The notes below the pieces were generated by a model that was not told where the DNA came from, did not search any database, and saw only the letters and a program-made list of their open reading frames with translations. A stretch of DNA of 12,512 nt, from contig JAAAVE010000033.1 in assembly GCA_015679605.1 (NCBI GenBank), forward strand, positions 33,991 through 46,502, given 5' to 3'. This document shows, in pieces, positions 1 to 6,805 of the stretch. The stretch's first letter is position 1. The number at the start of each line of letters is the position of its first letter. A program made the position numbers and the translations under genes. The DNA is from Podila epigama (taxonomy: Eukaryota; Mortierellomycota; Mortierellomycetes; Mortierellales; Mortierellaceae).

Positions 1-734
1 TTTTTTTTTTTTTTTTTTGTTTCTGTTTTTGTTTTTGGCTCTTCTGTGAGTGTACAATGGCGAGGTACCTCCCTTCTTTTTAACCTTCATACATTCGATA
101 TTCGATGAAGAAGGAGCAAACTACAGCTGGTAGGTAGAGTTTATGAGAGACAAGGCCAAGAACGAATTTGGATGTATGATTGAGAAGATTGAGAAAAGAC
201 TGAGCCGCAGACAGGATACAATAGATTGGCTCTGTCCAACCAGAGTGTCACAAAAACGACAAACAAACCCACATGCATTTACATGTCAACAATGAGGGAA
301 AATCGCCGTTTTGTCGATTGCTTCTTGTAGACAGGAGAAAGAGAGAGAGAGAGAGGTTGTGCACACAAAAGTTGCGCCACAACAAAACCGTTCTCAAACT
401 CAATGGGATGCTGATGGACCGATGTATGCTCTCAGACCTCTTTCTCTTTTTACGTCCTGTTGAGCGCGCGCGGCTTTTCGCTGTTTGTATGATTACATGA
501 GAGAATTTACCGTTCACAAGAAATACTAGAAATAAGAAATGAGGAGAGCCAGGACGGGGTTTGGTAGCGTGAAAGCGGCCTACGGATAAGAGATAGAAGG
601 GTGAGATCGGGTGAGGAGAACAAGAGTAAGGGAAGAGGAATAGAGGGAGAGGTGGGCTGACTGGCCCTGAGCCCGCGTGAGAACAAAATGAGGTGCTACT
701 TTTTTTGGAAATGGATATTCGACGAGAGTACATC

Positions 735-744
<10 letters not shown>

Positions 745-765
<21 letters not shown>
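745..765. repeat. (AG)n microsatellite
   Basis: An uninterrupted AG dinucleotide run of about 21 bases inside a wider purine-rich stretch (about 540-790). A similar GA run lies at 341-355. Together they create spurious Ser/Leu-rich open frames on the minus strand. Confidence 0.9.
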
Positions 766-925
766 TAGTTACAAAGAAGTAGAAGAGAGGCGAGACTTTT
801 TGGTCACTTGGATGGATCAGCAAAAGGTAATGACTGTGGACATGGCGTACGACTCTGCACAGAAGGATACAATGATGATGAGTGGTGGAGAGATTTCATA
901 ATTTTTTTTCTCCTTACCGCGTGCC

Positions 926-972
926 GTGTGTGCCCATGTGTGTTCGTGTGTGTATGTGTGAATGTTTGTTTG
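926..972. repeat. Imperfect (TG)n tract grading into TTTG
   Basis: Alternating TG broken by CCCA, TTC and A interruptions, then TTTG units. Similar tracts follow at 1128-1172 and 1278-1316, so TG/TTTG simple sequence recurs three times within 400 bases. Confidence 0.8.
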
Positions 973-1127
973 TACAAGGAACGAAAAAAGGAAAAGGACA
1001 AGGGGGAAAAGGAAGCGATCCACCCGTCCTGGCTCTGCGGGATCATTCCGAAGCTGCCATAGCATTGGCCAGTATGGGCAGTAGAAGGAGGATGGTCTTG
1101 TTTCTACAAGTATTGCTTTTGTAAACA

Positions 1128-1172
1128 TTTGTTTGTTTGTGTTTGTTTGTACATGTTTGTTGTTTGTTTGTG
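1128..1172. repeat. (TTTG)n-rich tract
   Basis: Repeated TTTG units with short interruptions (ACATG, TTG). It is the strongest TTTG cluster in the window. No telomere-like regularity is seen, and it reads as an ordinary degenerate microsatellite. Confidence 0.75.
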
Positions 1173-2244
1173 TTGTGGTAGTATTATTGTTTGTATTGTT
1201 TGAATGGTACCCTTCCATTGTTTGTGTTCACCTTTTTTGCTCGCATAAAACTTTGTGCATCCTTGTTCCTGGTAACATGTGTGTTCCTTGTGTGTTTGTG
1301 TGTTTGTGTGTCTGTGGAAGTGTTTCCATTCGATACCTCCGGATGGAGAAACACTCTGATGACGGATATGAGGAACAGGTACCAACCAGCTACGACTTGC
1401 TACTTCCTATAGCCAGCCAAAAACGGGTGATCAGGTAAACTTTTTCTGTAACCAGATGCCGTGTGCTGATTGGGCGAAATGGGTCCAGGCCATCATGTGC
1501 CTTCCTGACGCGACTCAAGTGGGGACCAACCACAGCCAAGAGTGGGGTGAATGTATCTCTTTTCAAGTGTGAAACTCCGAGGGTGAGCAGATCGAGAACG
1601 AGTGTATGAATTTTTTTTTTTTTAGTCGTCACTTACTCACCATCCATTTGCTACCTGTCCGTTGCTGCTGCAGTCTCCTTTTTTTTTTTTTACCCCTTTG
1701 CCTCTGCCCTGCTGCAGCGGTGCTGCAATGGTGCTCAGAGCACTAGTGGCCAAGGATGGCGACCAGCTCCGACAAGGAGAAGGTTGCCGGTGAGATAAAG
1801 GGACTGCTCAAAGTATTGATAATCTCGGACCACTTTTCATCTTTCTCAGTCACAATCCCCGCTTGCTTTCATGTTCCATGAGCTTAAACCATGAACAATG
1901 GACGCCGAGAACAAATGTCATTAAGAGTGGATGGGAAAAAAAAAGGTTGAAAGCACGCTCTATCATACAAAGTAATAGATGGGGACTGCTGGAGCCTGTT
2001 TCTACATGCTTGGAGCCTGCTTTGCTGCTGCTGCACACGACCGAGTGAACGGCCCAAAAACCGTTGCTTGTCAAAAAGAGCATGAAAAATGTCTGTGTGT
2101 ATGTGTGTGAGATAGAGAGAGAAAGAGGGTTGTTATCGATTTTGTAGGGTTGAAGAGTGCAAAGTAGAAATGTTATTTTTAATGTCTTTTTAGTATGTAT
2201 CAAGGTCGATCTGATGTATGTAAATCATATATAGTAGACATTCA

Positions 2245-2265
2245 TTCACTGTTCACTGTTCACTG
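2245..2265. repeat. Three exact tandem copies of the 7-mer TTCACTG
   Basis: Units sit at 2245-2251, 2252-2258 and 2259-2265. The array is bracketed by the 7-mer GTAGACA at 2234-2240 and 2275-2281. The last unit overlaps an inverted repeat, TGTTCA (2257-2262) with TGAACA (2267-2272), separated by 4 bases. Function unknown. Confidence 0.85.
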
Positions 2266-2603
2266 TTGAACATGGTAGACAGATACGCCATTTTCTCCAT
2301 TCTCTCTCTTACTGCTCTTTATTGCCACCTCTGTTGCCAAAAGTGCCAACGGTACAGTGTGTACTACAATCCAACTGTTGTTACGCAACGGGACAGGGAC
2401 ATACTCATTCCTCCTCGAGAGAGAGAGAGGCCATGCGGCGGAAAATAAGAATAAAATGTATCATTAATGTACAAACAAGGAAGCTTAACCTGCCAAAAGG
2501 AAGAAAAAAGGGGAAAATACAACATGTAAACAAGCGTGAGAGAGATAACAAAACGGGAAAAGCCCCGGCTTGTTGCTCCAACTCTGGACGGCTCTGGTGT
2601 ATT

Positions 2604-2646
2604 GTTTTGTTTTGTTTTGTTTGTGTTATTAATATTATTATTATTA
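2604..2646. repeat. TTTTG and ATT microsatellites
   Basis: Three TTTTG units (2605-2619) and a TTTG are followed within about ten bases by ATT units (2632-2646) and then a T run. This is ordinary simple sequence in a noncoding stretch. Confidence 0.8.
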
Positions 2647-2954
2647 CCTTTTTTTTTTGTGCCTGACTGGCTTATCTCATGTCATTCACATTTCTTTTGC
2701 ACTGTTGCTGCTGCCATCTTTTTTTTTTCCACAAAATGCTCTTTTTCCCGTTCTTTTCTTGTGCCTGAAGGACAGCCGTGAAGCCATGGGGACAGAGAGA
2801 GAGAGTCGCGAGAATGAACCTGTTAGTTTGAATAGTCTGTTGGGGTATAGTATGGCATGGTATTGGCATGAATGATATGAATGGTATGGATGGGAGTGGT
2901 CTACCTCCATAAGCTCCATATACCATAGGATAAGGATGAAGGAAGAAGGGTCCA

Positions 2955-2994
2955 GACAAATGGACAAATGGACAAATGGATAAATGGATAAATG
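2955..2994. repeat. Five tandem 8-bp units, GACAAATG x3 then GATAAATG x2
   Basis: The five units are contiguous and in perfect register. The first three are GACAAATG and the last two carry one shared C-to-T change, giving GATAAATG. That pattern fits a single substitution followed by unit duplication. The variant units each create a GATAA motif, about 660-670 bases upstream of the permease start codon. Confidence 0.9.
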
Positions 2995-3071
2995 GCCACT
3001 CAAAAGTATAATAGAATAGAAAAAAGAGTGGGGCTTCAGTGGATTCGCTATCAGGTGGTCATCACCTTTTC

Positions 3072-3107
3072 GTGTGAGTGTGAGTGTGAGTATGCGTGTG
3101 AGTGTGA
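3072..3107. repeat. Six tandem 6-bp units, GTGTGA with one variant
   Basis: Units run GTGTGA x3, GTATGC, GTGTGA x2 in exact 6-base register. As the period is a multiple of three, every frame stays open: Cys-Glu repeats on plus and Ser-His repeats on minus. Neither is thought to be translated. Confidence 0.9.
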
Positions 3108-3274
3108 GACAGACACCTCTAAAAGGGCCTCATTGTGTGTTGTAATCAGTGTACAATACAGTTTGATTGAAACTTTGAGCCAATTTTTCATATTTTTTTT
3201 GTTTGTCACACACGTCTTTCTCAACACTCTACACAGAACTGCTCCTATCAATCCATCCAATCCCCACTCGACTT

Positions 3275-3280
3275 TGACTC
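3275..3280 (+). promoter_or_regulatory. Possible Gcn4/CPC1-type half site (TGACTC)
   Basis: TGACTC lies 118 bases upstream of the first base of the TATA element and about 371 bases upstream of the permease ATG. Gcn4/CpcA bZIP factors bind TGA(C/G)TCA and often control amino-acid metabolism and transport genes. Here the seventh base is G rather than A, so the match is to the core only. Six bases occur often by chance; this is inference from position and gene type. Confidence 0.3.
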
Positions 3281-3397
3281 GCTGTGAACTCCTTGCCGGG
3301 CATCATCATTCTGCCCATTTCTGCCCTGTGGCCGTTCAGTTCATTCAGGGCGATGCATTGTTTGTTTGCTTTGCTTTGTCTGTTTGTCTGTTTGTCG

Positions 3398-3405
3398 TAT
3401 AAATA
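3398..3405 (+). promoter_or_regulatory. Probable TATA box of the permease gene
   Basis: TATAAATA matches the consensus TATAWAWR. It stands just ahead of a pyrimidine-rich stretch (about 3411-3560) and about 246 bases before the ATG. Transcription would then start near 3430, giving a leader of roughly 220 bases rich in CT and ending in CAA/ACA repeats (3599-3617). Such CT-rich leaders are common for well-expressed fungal genes. Confidence 0.6.
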
Positions 3406-3650
3406 TGCATCCTTCCCCACCCAAAGAAACAACTCTTTAGCTTCCTTCTCTCCCACCTTCCTTTGCTCACCTCATCCTCACTCTTCTTCATCCTCCTTGT
3501 ATCTATCTATTCTTCCTTCCCCGCTCCTCCATATACCCCATCTCCCTTCATCCTCCATCCCCTACACACACACACTCCCACTAACTCACTCTCATACACC
3601 ACAACAACAACAACAACCACTACTCCATTCATATACATACACATATACAG

Positions 3651-5579
3651 ATGAAGGACGAGTTCTCAAACGAAAAGTACGAGGCTGACCCTCAGCAGCT
3701 GGAAGATGACATCGCCACCGGTCACAACGGCGAGTCTGGTCTTCAGCGTAACCTGAAGGCTCGCCACTTGACCATGATTTCCTTGGGTATGTGATATCTT
3801 CATTTTCTCTCGTTCTCGTTCTCGCCAGTTACAACAAACAGTCATCCGAATCATCGACTTGGACTTTTGGACTTTTTTGCTCTCGGACTCGGCCTGACCT
3901 CTTCTATCTCCATCTATCTCTATCTCCTCGAAAAATCAAATTCATTTCTTTTATAGGCGGTACCATCGGTACTGGTCTTTTCTTGGCCAGTGGTGGATCA
4001 ATCGCTGATGGTGGTCCAGGATTCTCTCTCCTCGCTTATGCCCTTATTGGTACCATGGTCTACTGCTTCATGAGCTCTCTCGGTGAGATGGCCACCTACC
4101 TGCCCATCACTGGTTCTATCAACGCCTACGGCACCCGCTTCTTTGACCCTGCTCTCGGATTCATGCTTGGTATGTTTAAAATGCTCAAGATTCGCTTACT
4201 CGTGATCTCCATTGATCTCTATTGATCTCCCCCTTGACAGACACTAACCACACTGCCACTTTCTTACCTTTCTCGACCCCCTCATTTCATTCATTCACAT
4301 AGGTTGGTGCTACTGGTTCTCTTGGTCCATCACCCTTGCCACCGAACTTGTCGCCTCCTCTCTCATTATCTCATACTGGGTTTCAGCTGAACAGTGCCCT
4401 GGTTGGGTCTGGTCTGTTGTCTTCATTGTCGTTCTCACTTCACTCAACTTGACTACCGTCAAAGCCTTTGGAGAGACTGAATACTGGCTCTCGCTCATCA
4501 AGGTCTTGGCCGTTATCGTCTTTATCATTGTCGGTTTCTTGTACCTCGGTGGTGCTGTCGGTCGCCCCCTTTTGGACGGCATGCCCGAGCCTGGTTCTGC
4601 TGTCTTTGGCATGCAGCCCTTCAAGGGTGGCTTCGCCGCCTTGTTCTCCATCTTCTTGAACGCTGGTTTCTCCTTCCAGGGTGCCGAGTTGGTCGGTATT
4701 GCCGCCGGTGAGACCAAGAACCCCCGCAAGAACGTCCCCCGCGCCATCCGCACCGTCTTCTGGCGTATTCTCCTCTTCTATGTCCTCACCATCATGCTCA
4801 TCGGTATGTGCATTCCCCACGACAACGAGGAGCTTGCCAACCCTGATGGTGACATCAAGTCCTCTCCCTTCACCCGTGTCTTTGTCAGCGCCGGAATCAA
4901 GGTCGGAGCCGACATCATGAACGCTGTCATCTTGGTTGCCATTCTCTCTGCCGGTAACTCTGGTCTCTACGCCTCTTCCCGCGCTCTCCACACCTTGTCC
5001 AAGGAGGGCAACGCCCCTGCCTTCTTTGGCTATGTCAACCGCTACGGTGTTCCCGTCTACTGTGTCCTTGCTACCGCCTTGGTCGGTTGCTTGGCCTTCA
5101 TCGTTTCCTTGCCCCAGGTCGGCCAGGGTGCTGCCTACGACTGGCTCTTGTCCCTCTCCTCCACCACTGGTTTCATCGCCTGGTTGGGTATCGCCTTCTG
5201 CCACATCCGTTTCCGCATGGCCTACAAGGCTCAGGGTCGTAACCTCGATGATCTCCCCTTCCGCTCCCGCCTTTACCCCTTTGGCGCCATCTACACTCTT
5301 GTCATCTGCTTGATCATCTTGCTCGGCCAAGGTTACTTTGCCTTCTCTGAGGACACCATCGAAATCAAGGCTGTTCTCTCGGCCTATGTCACCATCCCCG
5401 CCGTCCTCCTCCTCTACTTTGGAAACAAGTTCTGGGCAAAGACCAAGATCATCCCTCTTGTCGATGTCGACCTCGACACTGGTCGCAGCACCCTCGACTT
5501 TGTCGCTGCTGATGCTGACGCTGCTGAAAAGACAAAGGCCAAGACTATCTGGAATCGCACTATCGGTCTCATTTTCTAA
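3651..5579 (+). CDS. Amino-acid permease, YAT family (Can1/Lyp1-like), 541 aa, three exons
   Basis: Proton-coupled amino-acid uptake carrier of the APC superfamily (yeast amino-acid transporter family), expected in the plasma membrane. Exons are 3651-3786, 3957-4169 and 4303-5579. The introns (170 and 133 bp) start GTATGT and end TAG, and both interrupt Gly codons after the first base. Joining them gives an open frame of 541 residues, normal for the family. Visible family blocks: GGTIGTGLF in TM1 (residues 46-54), LGEMATYLPITGS (87-99), FQGAELVGIAAGE then NPRKNVPRAI in TM6 and its following loop (241-265), NAVILVAILSAGNSGLYASS in TM8 (323-342), and C-terminal VDVDLDTGR (503-511), which resembles basic amino-acid permeases of the Can1/Lyp1/Alp1 group. 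About 12 membrane segments fit the hydropathy. The first 38 residues are polar and acidic, as usual for the cytosolic tail. Codon use is strongly biased (GCC/GCT Ala, TTG/CTC/CTT Leu, no GCG seen), which suggests high expression. Substrate is inferred only; a broad-range permease remains possible. Confidence 0.93.
4203..4232 (+). repeat. Three 10-bp tandem units inside permease intron 2
   Basis: TGATCTCCAT, TGATCTCTAT and TGATCTCCCC follow each other in register inside the 133-bp intron (4170-4302). A CTAAC branch-site-like motif follows at 4244-4248, 54 bases from the acceptor, which is rather far. CTTAC at 4263-4267 is closer. A cryptic AG at 4239-4240 would lead to an in-frame stop and is not used in my model. 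Confidence 0.75.
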
Positions 5580-5646
5580 TTGTCCAAAGTCTTTTTCACT
5601 AATTTTTCACCTTCATCTACCATCATCTTGTAACAATATCCATTAA

Positions 5647-5652
5647 AATAAA
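5647..5652 (+). promoter_or_regulatory. Polyadenylation signal AATAAA of the permease
   Basis: AATAAA lies 68 bases after the TAA stop. It is followed three bases later by an 18-base genomic A run (5656-5673). The short 3' UTR is T- and C-rich. The A run is encoded in the genome, but the gene keeps its introns, so it does not mark a retrocopy. Confidence 0.7.
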
Positions 5653-5947
5653 TACAAAAAAAAAAAAAAAAACATCAAGCATATTTTTTCAATTTTTGGG
5701 AGAACCCCTGGGATGTGAATGCTCCTGTCAAAAAGGGTCTCTGCTTTCAAGTTTTGTGGATTTACTAATTTTTTTCCTTGTCAAAAAAAAAAACACCATG
5801 TGGCTTTTCGAGTAAGGTCTTTTTAGTCTATTTTGAAGTGATAATTTTTTTTCAGTCCTCCACTATTCTCTGTCAGTATGAAGGGCGCCTCTGGGTCTTT
5901 CTCTCTATCGCATTCGTTTGAGCTTGTCAAAAAACTTGTTTCCATTC

Positions 5948-5984
5948 GGGCAACGGTTAAGGTGCGTTACCCAGTGGGCAACGG
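5948..5984. repeat. GGGCAACGG direct repeat around a complementary arm (two exclusive hairpins)
   Basis: GGGCAACGG occurs at 5948-5956 and 5976-5984. Between them CGTTACCC (5965-5972) can pair with GGGCAACG on either side with one A-C mismatch, giving a 9-base loop on the left or a 3-base loop on the right. The left part, GGCAACGGTTAAGGTGC, resembles a tRNA D-arm, but I cannot complete a cloverleaf. Function unknown. Confidence 0.5.
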
Positions 5985-6013
5985 ATAGTGTTTTCCGTAG
6001 TCATCATCCTGAA

Positions 6014-6041
6014 TCCTGGTTCTGGCGCCTGTCGAACAAGG
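6014..6041 (+). repeat. 28-bp direct repeat, left copy, flanking the tRNA pair
   Basis: This copy matches 6591-6618 at 25 of 28 positions, with 16 consecutive identical bases (6022-6037 versus 6599-6614) including the palindrome GGCGCC. Both copies have the same orientation although the tRNA genes between them are inverted. It lies 35 bases beyond the 3' end of the minus-strand tRNA. Its origin is unknown. Confidence 0.8.
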
Positions 6042-6055
6042 AACACATAAAGGCC

Positions 6056-6073
6056 AAAAAAAGGAGCAAAAAA
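6056..6073 (-). terminator. Double Pol III terminator of the minus-strand tRNA-Ala
   Basis: Read on the minus strand, the tRNA is followed after CAC by six T (6068-6073), then GCTCC, then seven T (6056-6062). Four or more T end RNA polymerase III transcription in fungi. The second run could catch read-through. The plus-strand copy has the same two-run layout. Confidence 0.8.
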
Positions 6074-6076
6074 GTG

Positions 6077-6148
6077 TGGAGCAGCTGGTAATCGAAACCA
6101 GGGCCTTCCCCATGCGAAGGGGACGCTCTACCGCTGAGCTACAGCCCC
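6077..6148 (-). tRNA. tRNA-Ala (anticodon CGC), minus strand
   Basis: The 72-base sequence folds into a complete cloverleaf without an intron: 7-bp acceptor, D stem GCTC/GAGC with loop AGCGGTA, anticodon stem TCCCC/GGGGA with loop TTCGCAT (anticodon CGC, reads GCG), 5-base variable loop, T stem CTGGT/ACCAG with loop TTCGATT, and discriminator A. The G3:U70 pair, the main alanine identity element, is present. Odd points are a U-U mismatch at 6:67 and U53:A61 in place of the nearly universal G53:C61, which also weakens the B box. CCA is not encoded, as expected in eukaryotes. It is 71/72 identical to the plus-strand copy, and this copy keeps G57. Confidence 0.93.
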
Positions 6149-6459
6149 CACATTCAACTTAATTTTCTATTTTGAATTTTTTTGGTTTTTATCGAGCGTT
6201 TCTAGAATTTTCGTATTTGACGTTTTTGTGATGTTTTCGTGTTGATGAGGGACCAAGGAGACCCGGATACATTGGCAATATGGATGAATATTCTAGCCAT
6301 TGGGTGGCCAAAGTAACAAAACAAGCATTTGGGAACGAAAATCATGGTAAAAATGCAATAGTTGTGATTGCAGTTCTAATCTTATCTACCCTTAAGTTTC
6401 ATTCAGGAAACAATGCATGTAAAGAAAAGTTGAAGATTTGAAAAATTCGTCTGAATGTT
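6149..6459. other. AT-rich spacer between divergent tRNA-Ala genes
   Basis: This 311-base spacer holds the 5' flanks of both tRNA genes. About 20 bases next to each tRNA are related in inverted orientation (GAAAA...TTGAATGTG on one side, GAAAAA...CTGAATGTTG on the other), so the duplicated unit extends past the tRNA. I see no open frame or other RNA gene in the rest. Confidence 0.6.
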
Positions 6460-6531
6460 GGGGCTGTAGCTCAGCGGTAGAGCGTCCCCTTCGCATGGGG
6501 AAGGCCCTGGTTTCAATTACCAGCTGCTCCA
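6460..6531 (+). tRNA. tRNA-Ala (anticodon CGC), plus strand
   Basis: Same cloverleaf and anticodon as the minus-strand copy at 6077-6148, differing only at position 57 of the T loop (A at 6515 instead of G). R57 accepts either purine, so the change need not inactivate it. G3:U70 is kept, as are the U6-U67 mismatch and the U53:A61 pair. An A box (TAGCTCAGCGG) is intact. The B-box region is GTTTCAATTAC against the usual GGTTCRANYCC. The gene lies 274 bases before the next protein start, in the same direction. Confidence 0.92.
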
Positions 6532-6534
6532 CAC

Positions 6535-6549
6535 TTTTTGCTCCTTTTT
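6535..6549 (+). terminator. Double Pol III terminator of the plus-strand tRNA-Ala
   Basis: After CAC following the discriminator base come five T (6535-6539), GCTCC, and five more T (6545-6549). The arrangement is conserved with the opposite copy, although the T-run lengths differ. Confidence 0.8.
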
Positions 6550-6590
6550 GCAACCTGTACACTTGTAGCCCTCCTTGGTCCTGGTCGTGG

Positions 6591-6618
6591 TCCTGATCCT
6601 GGCGCCTGTCGAACCAGG
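6591..6618 (+). repeat. 28-bp direct repeat, right copy, flanking the tRNA pair
   Basis: Partner of 6014-6041 (25/28). It follows a short degenerate hexamer run of GGTCCT-like units (about 6576-6598) and starts 59 bases past the plus-strand tRNA. The end of the repeat can itself pair: CCTGG at 6598-6602 with CCAGG at 6614-6618. Confidence 0.8.
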
Positions 6619-6805
6619 TACCGGTCACCAGAACTCTCTTTTTTTTTTATCAAATTTCTTGAACATCATTATCCAAGCTCGCATCATTCAAAGGAAAAGG
6701 AAAAAAAAAGGGAGCAAGCCACAACGTGCATGAAACCAAAAAAAAAAAAAATAAAGGGCTCCATTGATTCTCTTGGCAGATCAAAAACACATTTCATTTC
6801 TTACA

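Larger units (their letters stand above)
1..3397. other. Long intergenic region rich in simple repeats, no supported gene
   Basis: I see no convincing coding sequence here on either strand. The open frames present are low-complexity (Ser/Leu/Phe runs from GA/CT tracts, Cys/Val from TG/TTTG tracts, His/Ser from the GTGTGA repeat) and match no family I know. Contents: an 18-base T run at the window start, GA microsatellites at 341-355 and 745-765, TG and TTTG tracts between 926 and 1316, T runs near 1609-1622 and 1680-1691, and several short tandem repeats listed separately. The plus strand is purine-rich from about 540 to 790, which is pyrimidine-rich on the minus strand and resembles the CT-rich leaders of genes in this window. 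A leftward gene starting outside the window is therefore possible but unproven. The last few hundred bases are probably the permease promoter. Confidence 0.6.

Noticed and set aside
248-823. A 191-codon minus-strand open frame rich in Ser, Leu and Phe
   Set aside because: It comes from GA/CT microsatellites that lack stop codons. No domain, no conserved motif, and no splice or promoter context supports it.
1390-1632. An 80-codon minus-strand frame and nearby polypyrimidine-AG sites suggesting exons
   Set aside because: The translation resembles nothing known and the splice-like signals do not join into a longer frame.
2955-3107. Regular repeats considered as a CRISPR-like array
   Set aside because: Units are contiguous 6- and 8-mers with no spacers, and the window is eukaryotic.
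4440-5330. A 296-codon open frame on the minus strand opposite permease exon 3, acidic and Gly-rich
   Set aside because: It is in codon register with the permease, so its stops would be sense TTA, CTA or TCA codons, which this highly biased gene avoids. The frame ends exactly at the first such TCA (4440-4442). The composition has no family resemblance; it is a shadow of codon bias.
5656-5673. 18-base genomic A run after the permease as a sign of retroposition
   Set aside because: The permease keeps two introns and its own TATA box and CT-rich leader, so it is not a retrocopy. A runs are common elsewhere in this window.
6764-6805. In-frame 14-codon N-terminal extension of the NSRP1-like protein
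   Set aside because: It begins at TTG, not ATG. The ATG at 6806 has a good context and starts a family-like N-terminus.
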